A program made the position numbers and the translations under genes. The notes under the pieces are model-generated. The model worked only from the letters and a program-made list of their open reading frames with translations. It did not search any database and was not told the origin of the DNA. From Begonia masoniana (Eukaryota; Streptophyta; Magnoliopsida; Cucurbitales; Begoniaceae), in the NCBI GenBank assembly GCA_022432975.1, contig CM039511.1, positions 20,362,557 through 20,426,556 on the forward strand: a DNA stretch of 64,000 nucleotides, given 5' to 3'. The stretch's first letter is position 1, and each line of letters begins with the position of its first letter. Of the stretch, positions 1 to 11,409 are shown piece by piece.

Positions 1-278
1 AAACGAATGGCCCCTCATTCTGTCGGGGGATTCGTTTCACGTGCACGGCACGTGGAATGCAGGGCTGATAAAAAAAATGGCCCCTTTTCTGTCGGGGGGT
101 CGTTGCAGGGGGTGGAGGCACCCCGTTTCACGTGCGGTGCACATGGAACTGGAACATGGGATCAACTTGAGAGAACGAGCCCCGTTCTCAATTATTGGAG
201 TGGAGAACGCGGGGCCGTTCTCCAGAATAGGGTACCGATCTCAATTAATTGGAAGAGAACAGGGGGCCGATCTCCAAA

Positions 279-287
279 TTATATAAG
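279..287 (+). promoter_or_regulatory. TATA box inside left foldback arm
   Basis: TTATATAAG lies about 55 bp upstream of the hairpin at 340-468 and points into the element. A mirrored copy lies in the right arm at 753-760. The spacing would place a transcription start near 310. The promoter assignment is inference from the motif and its duplication. Confidence 0.4.
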
Positions 288-339
288 AAGACAGCCCTCC
301 ATTCTCACCTTCAGCTCGCGAAAACTCTAAACCCTCTAG

Positions 340-468
340 GTCTTGCTTCAATACTCGCAAAAACCATGTCCATGAGTCCCTACACTCTGATTCGACGTTG
401 GCAACAGCAACGTATACATTCTTTGGAATATTGGGGCAACGTAATTTTTGCAAGTATTGAAGCAAGAC
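340..468 (+). ncRNA. miRNA-precursor-like hairpin (candidate)
   Basis: The 24-nt segment at 340-363 (starts GTCTTGCTTCAATACT) is the reverse complement of 445-468 except for one C/A mismatch. About 81 nt separate the arms. Arm length, near-perfect pairing and an upstream TATA box at 279-287 resemble a plant MIRNA or small-RNA foldback. It could equally be the inner inverted repeat of the surrounding foldback transposon. No known miRNA was recognised. Confidence 0.35.
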
Positions 469-752
469 TTAGACACTGAATAGGGACGCGGATGGACAAT
501 TGTTTCGGATCGACAAAAGGTATAATGCATTTATAATTGTTATTTCAAATATCGAGGCGTTGTGGTAGTTATATTGTTTTATGTTGACTCTGTTTTTTTT
601 TTTTCAAATATCAGGAGTTGTTGTCTGCTGCATAGGATGAATTACCGTCAAGCCCTCAACGTCAATAATACAAAGAAAATTCGTCAGAGCAAGAAAATAG
701 TCGAGAGGTTTTAAAGTTTTTGCGAGCTAGAGGTGAGATGGAGAGTTATCTC

Positions 753-760
753 CTTATATA
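753..760 (-). promoter_or_regulatory. TATA box inside right foldback arm
   Basis: The minus strand reads TATATAAG, the mirror image of the TATA motif in the left arm. It would drive transcription inward, toward the left copy. Two convergent promoters on one foldback would give overlapping antisense RNAs. This is motif-based inference. Confidence 0.35.
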
Positions 761-975
761 ATTTTGGAGATCGGCCCCCGTTCTCCAGTCCAATAATTGA
801 GAACGGGGGCCCGTTCTCCTGAGCTGGCCCCCTATTATAAAAGGCTCTTAAGAATGAGAGGCCAGCTCGAGAGAACGATCGCCCGTTCTAGTTCCACATG
901 CACCGCAAGTGGAACGGGGGGCCTCCATCCCCCAACAGAACGGGGGGCCATTCATTTTAGATCAATCCCTCGGTC

Positions 976-2834
976 TAGGCAAAAAATATAGAATGAAGGG
1001 TGATCGGGGAGCCGCGAGATTTATGATAGTTGAAAGTTTGATTTGTTAGGGTTGTTAGTTTGAAGTTGTTTTAAAAAACAATTCATAGTTTAGAGGATAA
1101 AATGATTTTTACCCAATACTCATATTTGAAACAAGGCTACCCGCTTTTCTTGGATTTGCTTATTTTTTTAAGTTTAAAACATGATCGATTCGAGAAGCAA
1201 GGCAAAGACGGCTACAAGCACATGGACTCTATTAGCTATCACATGAAATATCTAAATTAGTAAACACGTGGGCACTTTTGATTGGTGAGCTATTAATTTA
1301 ATTATCTCTCTTTTTTTAATTCGAAACCACGAGGAAGCATCTAAATAAATGGTTGATACAGCTCAATTGCTTCAACAAAGCCTGCACGTTGTGTGGAATG
1401 ATCTTCCTAACACCCTTCTATTCCTTTTTCTTTTCTTTTTCCTAAGTGATAAGTTATTTTTATCAAAGAAATAAAAAAAAAAAAAAGGTTTGATATGTCA
1501 CGACATTTACAAGGATTTTGATTTTTTTTTTCGTAGCATGAGTTGCATTACATTTTAGAGATATATTTGATTACTTAATTATGTGAGTAGTAATTTTATG
1601 TTTACTCTGTAATCCTACCTGACAATCAATATTTGTCATGTCAGTGTGTATGATTAGAGAATAAACGTAATATTATTTTTTTATGAAATACAAATAACGA
1701 CCAAATAGAAGTGATATTTCAAGTATCCCCGCATTTAAGGAAACTAGCATTTGGAATTTAATCGTACTTAAAAGGTATTATATTAATATTTCATGATTAA
1801 GAGTATTTGAAGGTTTTTAAAAAGCTTTTGTTATATAAAAGTTAAAATAGGGTGCCCCTACCATGTGTATAAGGAAACTAACATTTCATAATCTTTTATT
1901 TTGCCAATTGGAGACGTTTACACTTACTGTATAAGTTAATAAATAACTAATATTCTACTTATGGTTTAAATATTTAATAATATTCAATAATATTTATTAA
2001 TATTTACTAATTTAATAATATTTAAATATTAATAATATTTATAATCAAGATGCAATGTAATTTATTATTAATAATTGTAACATTTTCACTTAATTAAAAA
2101 GAATAAAATGCAGTTTATTTGGCAGGAATTAAATTATTATTTTATATAAAATCATCTCTTGTCATGGTTAAATTAGTAGACAGCCCATTTCTAAAGACAG
2201 ACAAGGAGCTTGTGCGTGAATCTAACAGCCTTCGGAAATGGAGGAATTCCTGAAAACGGAACGACCAAATTATAAAACTTCCACTCCTGTAATCTTAATA
2301 GTAATAGATTCACCCACAAACGTGAAATAAGCCTCCTCTGTCAATGTGACTATAATCAGAGCAATACGAGACGAGAGAGAGCGCGAGAGAGAGATTGGAA
2401 CGACAGCAGAAAATCAGATGTAGGCCAAATGAGGTCTAAATATGACAATACTTTTACATGTTACTACCTTAGTTGGACAAATTAATGAGTCACACAGGAG
2501 ATGTAATTCAACGCTAAACGTAACCTTGGTTATAAATATTATTTGAAGCAAGCAGGCAGGGGAAATAGGTCAACTTCCAAAATAAAACTAGCTACAAAAT
2601 TTCAACCAAACAAAACATATATACACTTGAGATTTTCTAAAACTAGTAATTAACAAACACAAGTAGGAAATGTGGGCGTAATTCCAAATGCACATGTATA
2701 TTCTGGAAGCTGAAGAAACTAATCAACTAAGTAGATAGATAGTACAGAAATAATACATCATTTTCAAAACTTGGAAAGTAAGATTAAAAGTTCTCATTTG
2801 CATGACCTGGGTAGCTCAATTGTGTACACACACA
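976..2834. other. AT-rich spacer downstream of RH24
   Basis: No supported gene. The stretch contains poly-A/T runs, an ATTAATATT-rich low-complexity patch at about 1961-2060 and a short GA microsatellite at 2371-2394. The part nearest 2835 presumably holds the 3' untranslated region of the helicase gene on the minus strand, but I cannot fix a polyadenylation site. Confidence 0.6.
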
Positions 2835-5800
2835 TTACCGATCCCAACCAGAGGGCCTTCTCCTTTCCCTGGGAGTATCTCTGGAACTGCGGTACAAATA
2901 TTCATTGATCTAATCAGCATCCAAATAAATTGTGCAACAAATTAATGACCCTAACTATAAGTGGAGCAAGGTCAGAAGAAGAAACCTTTCTGACTTTTTT
3001 TGATACGGGGTTTCTCCAAAGTTTTGGAGATTATTGTTTACGCCTGATGAAGAAGTAGAAATTATTGAATCGTCACCAATTGAACCGCCAGATACAAAGC
3101 CTCGTAATGCTGGTTTCTTGTTGACTGGCACATTAGAACTGTAACTCAAACCCTGATTGTGAGAGCTTGCTGAGGCAGCAACGAAGTTACTTTTAAATTG
3201 TGCCATCACTCCTGTCTTTAGAGAATTTACAGCTGCAGATCGGCTTTGTACAGGCATTGATGGAGTATTAGATTCTGGGTTATATCCAATACCCAAACCA
3301 AAGTCTACACCACGCACACCTCGACCACCACTGCCCTTCCCTTTACCTTTTTTTCCACCTACATAAATCATCACGTGTAGCATAAGTATTTTTATTCATT
3401 CTAGATAGTTTTCCATCAAGTTCTTGCCTCGTGAATCATGACCAGCTAGCTTTCTTATGCTGGGAAACAAAAATAACCACTAAATCCTAAAGTAAATTCG
3501 TACCTCCTTTTCTTGCATCATGTTTGGACCTGAATCGCCCATCCTAGATTTTTACAAAGTACATGTATATATATCAGATCTCATAATTTCACATGAAATT
3601 AAAAATGCAAAAAATGGAAAAAAAGAGAAGGGGGCAAAAGTATAAAATGATCTCATGCTATTTCTACCATCCATGGGGAACAAGTTCAAGTTTCTATGAA
3701 TCAATTAGGAGAATAAGGATGTGGTAATGGTAAGCTTAAAACTAACTAACGTATATATAACTAGTACTTCAATTTTTGTAAGAGGCGCTGCAAATAAGAA
3801 GTTCTAGACTTATAAATAAATTAGCCACACCAACCAAGATTTATTACTAGACCAGCACATCAAATATAATGTCAAACAAAGTGAGCTTCCGTGTGGGTTC
3901 CTGATCAAAAAGGGAACTATTTCTAAAAGTTATAGTATAACATAAATGAGAAATAATATTAACCAAGATTTATTACTAGACCAACACATTAAATATAATG
4001 TCGAACACAGTGAGCTTCTGTGTGGGTTCCTGATCGAAAAGGGAACTATTTCTAAAAGTTATAGTATAACATAAATGAGAAATAATATTGATAACACGAA
4101 TGAAATATAAATCTGTTTCTCTATTAGCAGTGTCCCTTGCTAACACATTTGTTCCTCTAATTAAATGAGGGATTTTAATTAAAAATTAAAAGAAATAACT
4201 ATGATCCTTTTTTAGAACAGTAAATCAATAACAAATTATGTCTCGCTTCTTCAACCAAGAGAGTCATCTTAATGATGTAAAGAGGGTATTCCATTTTCCA
4301 ATTATCCTGAATCAGGCCCTGCATTCATCATAGCTCTTCCTTTTCACTGATCTTTATTAAATTAAATGGCTTTTTTTAACGAACCATAAGGTTTTAAGAA
4401 ACCAACTGAAAAGCATGGGCCCCATGAACCTAAATCGTCATCAATAGTAAAAAAGCAACTTCTACTTGAAAAAACATATACTTCACAAACAGCATCGCAC
4501 ATCACCATAAAATAAATGATATCAGAACCATAATGTACAGAGTGAAAAATTACCTTCATAGCAAGATCCATCAGTTCTTCTGAAACATTCTGCCCAGCCG
4601 CTACTAAGCTGTTAACCAGTTCACCAGCAAATCGGGCTTCTTTCTGAGTTATAAGAGTATGTGCAGTTCCATCTTTGTCACCAGCTCGACCTGTTCTACC
4701 AATACGATGGACATGCATATCCATGTCTTTTGCAATATCGAAGTTCACAACAGATTTTATAGACTTGATGTCGAGACCTCGAGCAGCAACATCAGTTGCA
4801 ATAAGAATGTGGTAGACGCCAGATTTAAATTTTTGCAAGACATCCATTCGAGATGCCTGGTCTTTGTCACCGTGAAGAGAGGCAACTTTAAAACCTTTTT
4901 GAGCCATTTGAGATTCAATTTCGTCCACTGTGGCTTTTTTAGAGGCGAAAACTAAAACATCACCATCATCAATCATTCCTGGTAATTTTTCAAGAAGCCA
5001 TGGCAACTTCTCTGCATCTGAAGGAATAACATGAACAATTTGAGTAATATCCTCATTGGCCATACCTACCTCCCCAACTGTAACTCTTACAGGATCACTA
5101 AGAATCTCCCTAGCTAACTTTTCTACTTTACCAGGCATGGTTGCAGAAAAGAGTAAGGTCTGGCGGTCTGGTCTTATCTGACCCACTATCGATCTTATTT
5201 GTGGCTCAAATCCAAGATCAAACATTCTATCAGCCTCATCAAGTACTAAGTAAGTAGCTCTTAACATTGTTAAGGCCTTCATTTTTAGCATATCTATCAG
5301 TCTTCCAGGAGTAGCAACAACAATTTCACATCCTGCCTTTAATTCTTTGAACTGATCGAGTTTGGACATTCCACCATAAACAGCAGCAACTCGTATTCCA
5401 TGAGATTTAGCAAATTTTTTCGACTCCAAGTATATCTGGTGGGCGAGTTCTCTAGTTGGAGCACAGATCACTCCAATTGGTCCCTCTTCTTTTCCAAGTT
5501 CGGGCTGATTCATTATATGTACAGTCATGGGAAGAACAAAAGCAGCAGTTTTACCAGATCCAGTTTTTGCAATGCCAATAATATCTCTTCCAGACAACAC
5601 AATTGGTAAAGCTTGGCACTGTATTGATGTGGGCTTTTCGTACACTTGCTTTTTGATAGCACTCATAAGTTGAGTAGAGAACCCTGCGTCTGCAAATGTT
5701 TTGATTGGTCGCGGAACATCAAAACCCGAGACACGAATTGCCAAGTTTTTACGGTAGTCCGCAATATCTTGCTCGCTCAACTCTAAAGATTTAAACAAAA

Positions 5801-6882
5801 TAAACAGATTTACATTTAGTTCAACATTACTTACTTATAATTGATAATAAAAAATAAAAATAAAAAACGACTTCCAATTTGTGGAACATCAAAACCCAAG
5901 ACACAAATTGCCACAATAGTTAAGCAATATCTTACTCGGTCAACTTGAGGATTTAGATAAAATATACAGATGTATATGTAGTTCAAATTAGTCATAAATA
6001 CTAAACCAAAAAACTGACATTCAGATTGTGTAGCATTGCAAATCTAATTTCTAATGCAAACACGTTTAATAACTGTCCTTATAGTAGTATTCCGAGTCCA
6101 ACCTCAGTCGGATCTATTTCTTTATCTCCCCATGAATTGTATGTTTGTAACAACAAGGACAGAATTTTCTCAATTCCAATCGACTAGGAGTAGACCATTG
6201 TGCTTCAATCACACTTCTCAGTTCGTTTAATTAGACCAAATTCAAAGAATGATACTCAAACAACAGCTCCATTTCAGTATGAAACTATAACATTACCTGA
6301 TATGGAAGCTTTTTCCTCATAAAAATCCTTATTGAATGGTTCGTAATCAATAGAACTATGATCAAGAGCTGGAATTGGCTCGATCTTCTTCTTGTCCACG
6401 ACTATAAGATTATCATCTGAATCATACTCCAGAGTTCCAGCATCTACAGCTTTTGCGGCAGCATATACTTCCTCATCGGAATCATACCCAGCGTTAAGCG
6501 CCTCAGCAGCCAGCGTCAATCCAACGTCCTTTTTAGCTCTCAGAAAGCTCTCCATTGGATCGTCCTCTTCGTCATCTTTATACTTGTCTACCTTCTCCTT
6601 CGGCTTTGGCGGAGGTGCCACCTTTATCTCCTCACGAATCCCCTCCATAAAGGCATCCAGAGGATCAATTTCATTACCATCGCCTCCGTTTTCTCCATCC
6701 TTAGCAGGTTCATTATCTTCGTAGTCAATATTGTCAAGGTCCGTATCTTCGTAGTTGTCGTGACCATGGCCTCGCGATGAGGGAGGAACATACAGTCTCT
6801 GAGGAGCTTGAGAGCGCTCAAAATTATACGTCGTCTGGCGATTAATCCCGAATCCTTCGAATCCGAATTTCCTCTTCGACAT
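2835..6882 (-). CDS. RH24: DEAD-box ATP-dependent RNA helicase, RH24 (DDX42-like)
   Basis: Five coding exons on the minus strand: 6882-6297, 5782-4554, 3543-3504, 3358-2986 and 2886-2835. All introns are GT-AG, the phases match, and the total is 2280 nt, or 759 residues plus stop, close to the length I recall for Arabidopsis RH24. The N-terminus (from [12 protein letters not shown]) is acidic. The helicase core follows: the Q motif around 246-252 (PTSIQCQ), AKTGSGKT 267-274, PTRELA 304-309, TPGRL 353-357, DEAD 377-380, SAT 408-410 and HRIGRTGR 554-561. All motifs are intact. The C-terminus is Gly/Lys/Arg-rich (GGKKGKGKG, then [14 protein letters not shown]) and ends in GWDR. The family unwinds or remodels RNA using ATP and is linked to the spliceosomal U2 snRNP. 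The start is the first in-frame Met of exon 1. The exon 4 donor (AAAG/GTTTCT) is weak but keeps frame with exon 5. This is the only intact cellular gene in the window. Confidence 0.93.
3832..4089. repeat. Tandem duplication in RH24 intron 2
   Basis: Two copies of a 129-bp unit lie head to tail (3832-3960 and 3961-4089), both starting AACCAAGATTTATTACTAGA, with only a few differences. The repeat lies wholly inside the intron between exons 2 and 3 of the helicase gene, so it does not touch coding sequence. It is probably a recent slippage or unequal-exchange event. Confidence 0.85.
5881..5988 (-). pseudogene. Decayed copy of the RH24 exon 2 start inside intron 1
   Basis: This intronic stretch aligns with 5711-5823, the 5' end of exon 2 plus its acceptor. 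Both share GGAACATCAAAACCC, then ACACAAATTGCC (exon: ACACGAATTGCC), GCAATATCTT and the following intron sequence. The copy carries many substitutions and, read in the exon frame, an in-frame TAA. It looks like an old local duplication of an intron-exon boundary that left a pseudo-exon upstream of the real one. Its acceptor is changed (CTCAAG instead of CTTTAG). Confidence 0.75.
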
Positions 6883-8914
6883 ATCAAAGGAAGTAGATGA
6901 CCGAATAACAAAGTGAAAACCTTAAATCGCCATGGATATGAAGGTTTGGATACACCCTAGACCAACAATTAACAGTCTCCTTCTGGAACTCCGAGTTAGG
7001 GAAGCTTTGACAAATCGAACAGCTTCATGGAATGTCGAGGGTTTTGACTGCGAAGGCCCGACAAGGCTCAGGCCCAACAAGATCATGAATGTATTTGGGA
7101 TTCGTGTAATATTTTTAATAATCATTATTATTAGATGTGTTTTTAAAATAATTAATTATATAAAAATCAGGCGTATTTAGTAAATTAATATTTAAAGTAA
7201 GCTGATACATTCAATATTTTATAATTATTAAAAAAAGATAAAGTACAAAAAAACAAAAAATAATATGCAAAATGAACAAATAAAATCACACGGTTAACTA
7301 GTGCATTTGTCCAACACATGCAAAATAAAAAACACGGCCAAAATCTTCTGTGAAAGAACCAGTTCACAGGCCCTAAAAACCGAATAGGGTTCCACCCCTA
7401 ATTGTAGGTCAAATGACTACTTTGTCCTGTTAATTTAAACGTTATTGCGACGCTTGTACAATAATTATCTTCTAAATTTTTACAAATCAAATCACCATTT
7501 ATACTTAAGATATAATCTTTCAATTACAATTTATGTCCAACTAACCAAATCATTTGTTTTTTCATTATCAACTAACATGGTAAGACATTGTTTCAAACTT
7601 TGTTTACATCTAGGATTTCATACAAATGCTACGTACACGAAGAAATTAATTCTATCAAGACTTCCTCAATACTTATTAAACTTCTCTTGGATTACATGCA
7701 TTTTTTTTAATAATGCATTATCACAGTTCAAAGTACTCTTAGATAGTCATTTTCAAATTACATATTTCATTAAAATAAGTATTGAAATAACATGTGAATA
7801 AGCAGAAACAATTACAATCCTATCAAAATTTTTACAAACTTGGCAAATTTCGTAATATTTGCTCAATCTTTTGTTGAGGGGGTCCTTTCCCACTTAAATG
7901 TACAAGATAATGACTATTATTTTCTCTTAATTCTCAAAAGTTTTTAAATTTTTTAACATTTTTAGCATCAATTGTAGAAATCTATCTTGTAAGTATATCA
8001 AAATAAACATTACACATGTAATCATAACATTTTAAGACATTTCTTAAAATGTTGTAGTCTTGCAGGACGGAATCGATCAGTTCCAGTTCAGTTCACTAGT
8101 TTTGGGTTGGTTTTGAGTACCCCTATTATAAATAATGAGAGAACAAAAGAAAAAAATATTGAAGAAATACAACACGACAAGAGACATAAGTTCTACTAAT
8201 TAGATCTAAACAACGACATCATTAACTTATAAAAAAACATTAAGTAACAAATCTTGAAAATAATTTGTTGCCTTCAACGTGAAAACGAAGAACAAAACAT
8301 GTAGAGCCAAAAACACACAAAGAAGAGTAATCAGAAGAATATCTATTACAATTTCTCAAAAAATGACAAACATCTTCTTTCTTGTGAATTTTAAGTCCTA
8401 GTACTTCTCACCATATGTCACCTAATGAGATGCTTGTCATTTTCTTATTTTCCAAGTCATATGTATTAATCACGATTATTGATGGTGCTCCTATGCCTTT
8501 AGCATGTGCTTGTCGCTCTTTAATGTTTACAAATTGTAATTTTAAATTTTTAAGTTCTTGTTATGTGCACAACCAACAATCTTAGACATTGTTTGGGATT
8601 GATTGTGTGAGATGGGGACTTTATATTTTAGGCGAGCTTAAAATATTAGACGTTGCCGCTTTTAGTGTTAATTTATCATCTTTTCGTTTGAGTATTTTAT
8701 CTTTTGATTTTATTTATGATATTATAGTCTTGGAAATATTTCACCATTACACTTATAATTTGCAGTCTCGACTGAGACATTAAAAAATTTGAAAACACAT
8801 GATATTTTTATTGTACTAGCTCAAAACTTGCAAAATTTTCTGTTTCACCATTTAACATAAGTTTCTATGTTTCTATTACGTCATTGAGTCTTATTCATTC
8901 TGATGCGTGGTAAC
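6883..8914. other. RH24 upstream region and AT-rich spacer
   Basis: The first few hundred bases above 6882 should hold the 5' untranslated region and promoter of the helicase gene (minus strand), but no unambiguous TATA box is visible. The rest is AT-rich. The frames at 6932-7180, 7445-7801 and 8589-8783 are low-complexity and match nothing I know. A degenerate GGTTCAGTT-like patch lies at about 8066-8115. Confidence 0.5.
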
Positions 8915-8919
8915 TTTAT

Positions 8920-9338
8920 TATTAGTATTAAACGTCCTAATCTAACCTGCTTTGAAACGAATAATAATGGCAAAAATAAGAACACACAGATTTATAGTGG
9001 TTCACTCTCAATGCGAGAGCTACATCCACTTGTCGCTACTAGATTTCACTAAGATCAAAGAAAAACGAGTTACAATCCTGTTTCTAACTCTCACGATCTC
9101 TACAACCATTCGAAATCCTAAATATATCTTTATATACTCAACGAAATAAATCAACAAAATAAGAGGATAAAATCACCAAAATACCCCCAACACTAAAGAC
9201 TTTTGTAAAAAGAAATTTCTTCTAGGGCGTTGCCCCCGACCCTGGAAGGGGGTTTACCACCCCCCTTACAACCCCCACGTCAATTAGCAAATTTCTCTGT
9301 GTAAGGTCTTCAATCAGTGTAGGCTCCACAACTCAACA
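8920..9338 (-). repeat. Copia LTR (3' LTR of the minus-strand element)
   Basis: 419 bp, ending CTCAACA. It pairs with 13282-13698 and is flanked by TTTAT at 8915-8919. Just inside it, the minus strand reads CTCCAAGTGAGAGAT, the typical copia polypurine tract (9339-9353). Confidence 0.93.
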
Positions 9339-9352
9339 ATCTCTCACTTGGA

Positions 9353-10050
9353 GACTAATCTCATCATCTCTCCATCTGTAGCGGCTTCATTCTCATACCT
9401 TATCCAAGAAGTCCGACTGAAGTTGCACACAACTTCAGCTTATCACTCGTCACAGTTTTCGTCAACATATTAACTGGATTCCGACTCCTTGGGATCTACT
9501 CAAAGGGTTACACTCCATCTTCTAAGACGGATCTGATGAAGTGATAACGCACCTATATATGCTTTGTTTTGCCATGATAAACCGGGGCCTTTGCCAAATG
9601 GATGGCACCTTAGCTATCACAATGCAATACACTCCCATCGTAATTTTGGCCTAACTCGTGTAAGAAAGGTTGCAACCTTATCATCTCCTTCGCAGCTTTT
9701 GTCACAGCAATATACTCAGCTTCACAACTAGAAAGAGCCAATACCTCTTGAAGCTTTGAGGCCTAATTGATCGCAGTGCCACCTAAAGTGTAGATATGCC
9801 CGGTCGTGCTCTTCCTATTGTCAACATTACCACCGTTATTAGCATCAACGCATCCATCCAGACCCAAATTTGACTTTCAAAAACATAAAATGAATCTCAA
9901 ACTTCCCTTCAAGTATCACAAGATCCACCTTACAGCTTCCCAATGTTGCCTTCCTGGATTCCTCATAAACTTGCTGACAACTCCCACTGCATGTGTAATA
10001 TCTGGTCGTGTACAAACTATCGCGTACATAAGACTACCGACAGCGGAGGC
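9353..10050 (-). pseudogene. Copia RNase H domain, heavily decayed
   Basis: Translation in the frame following the reverse transcriptase gives recognisable RNase H text (a segment reading like YASAVGSLMYA, then CTRPDIAHAVG) that soon breaks into stops and shifts. In copia this domain removes RNA from RNA:DNA hybrids. It is the last domain before the polypurine tract. Only the first third can be followed by eye. Confidence 0.7.
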
Positions 10051-11367
10051 ATATGAACTGTAGCCATGTAGTCCTTCTCTTCCTTGGTCAAGGATGACTC
10101 ATATTTGGATAATCTGAAATGACCAGCCAATGGTGTAGTGACCGGCTTTGCATCGTCCAACTTGAACCTGCTAAGAACCTTCTTCACGTACTCTTCTTGT
10201 GAAAGTTTGAGAACCTCCTTGTCCCTGAAGATCCTCATCCCAAGGATTTGTTTTGCAGCACCCAAATTCTTCATCGTAAACTCCTCAGACAGCTCCATCT
10301 TCATCTTGTCAATCTCATGCAAGCTTACTCTAGCAATCAACATGTCATAAACGTAAAAGGACAGAATAATGTAGGAGTTATCAAACCTTTTGATGTAGCA
10401 GCAGTGATCGGCTTCACACCTCACAAAGTTGTTACCCTTCATGAAGCAATCGAACCTCTTGTACCATTGTCTTGGAGTCTGTTTCAAACCATACAAGCTC
10501 CTCTTTCCCTTTCACCTCAAAACCTTGTGGTTGCCGCATGTGTATCTCTTCGTTTGAATCACCGTGAAGAAAGACAGTTTTCACGTCCATTTGCTGAAGA
10601 TGAAGGTCTTCTTTCACAACCAAACCCAAAACAGTTCTGATCGTCGCCAACTTCACCACTGATGAGAAGATCTCGATATAGTCAATATCTTCCTTCTGTT
10701 GGAAACCTTTGACAATCAACCTAGCCTTGTATCTCTTGCTCCCATTATGTTCTTTTTTAATCCGGTAAACCCACTTGTTGTGCAGTGCTTTCTTTCCCTT
10801 CGGCAACTTGGCCAATTGCCAAGTTTGATTTGACTTCAACAAGTCTATCTTATCTATCATGGCTGCCTCCCACTTGATCGAATCATCAGACTGTGCTGCT
10901 TCCTCACAACATTCTGGTTCACCTGCTTCGGTCAGCAGGGTGTAATTAGGAGACAGAGACCATCTCTTGACTGGTTTGCTAATTCTAGATGATCTTCTCA
11001 GTTCAGCAATTGGCGTTTGCGGATGTACCTCTGGAGCCACATTCTCATCAACTTTTTTTTCAACAACACCACGATTTTCTTTGACAGTTGGAGTATTATC
11101 AGCTGAAAAATCTCTCAAATTGACCGTAGTAGACTCTTTCAATTCGGAACCCTCACTATCAGAAGTCTTGCCAACAATATCTTTGTAAAAGACCTGTTCG
11201 TTGAAAGTGACATTCCTGCTGTGAATAATCTTCTGGTTTTGATTATCCCAGAAATAAAAACCAAACTCGGCGTCCCCATAACCAATAAAAAAACATTTCT
11301 TAGACTTCAGATCAAACTTGCTTCTATCAGAATCATCAATGTGAATATATGATAAACAACTAAACAC
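10017..11367 (-). pseudogene. Copia integrase tail and reverse transcriptase, YVDD mutated
   Basis: Two overlapping frames (11367-10432 and 10496-10017) cover the integrase C-terminal tail (KSKKCFFIGY) and the reverse transcriptase: NKWVYRIKKEHNGS, ARLIVKGFQQKEDIDY, LHLQQMDVKTVFLHG, then MYGLKQTPRQWYKRFD. A frameshift near 10450-10500 separates them. The catalytic YVDD box reads YVYD, a GAT-to-TAT change at 10347-10349, which would abolish polymerisation. The second aspartate of the upstream motif (MDVKTVFLHG, usually MDVKTAFLNG) is present. This is copia polyprotein by sequence and by order of domains. Confidence 0.88.
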
Positions 11368-11409
11368 CTTAAAAAAAAGGTTTACCTTTTTACCGCTCCA
11401 AACTTTTTA

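Larger units (their letters stand above)
1..975. mobile_element. GC-rich foldback element with long inverted arms
   Basis: The left arm (about 1-338) and right arm (about 690-975) are imperfect inverted copies. For example, the block around 202-300 (GGAGAACG, GGCCGATCTCC, TTATATAAG) recurs reverse-complemented at about 750-820, and the GAATGGCCCC and TTCTGT motifs of the left end recur inverted at about 930-955. The left arm also holds a partial direct duplication (about 5-29 and 85-104). Short palindromes of the form GAGAACG..CGTTCTC occur at 171-189, 202-223, 766-786, 799-819 and 871-889. The left end may run off the window, so no target-site duplication could be scored. No transposase is present. 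Long inverted arms with a non-coding centre fit a Mutator-like or foldback non-autonomous DNA transposon, but the superfamily is not proven. Open frames here are short and GC-driven, and I do not believe they are genes. Confidence 0.6.

Noticed and set aside
6392..6724. Plus-strand 110-codon serine-rich frame
   Set aside because: It is antisense to the acidic, Asp/Glu-rich exon 1 of RH24; its composition is a shadow of that exon.
7445..7801. 118-codon frame in the spacer upstream of RH24
   Set aside because: AT-driven Leu/Ile/Tyr-rich composition, no recognisable domain and no splice or promoter context.
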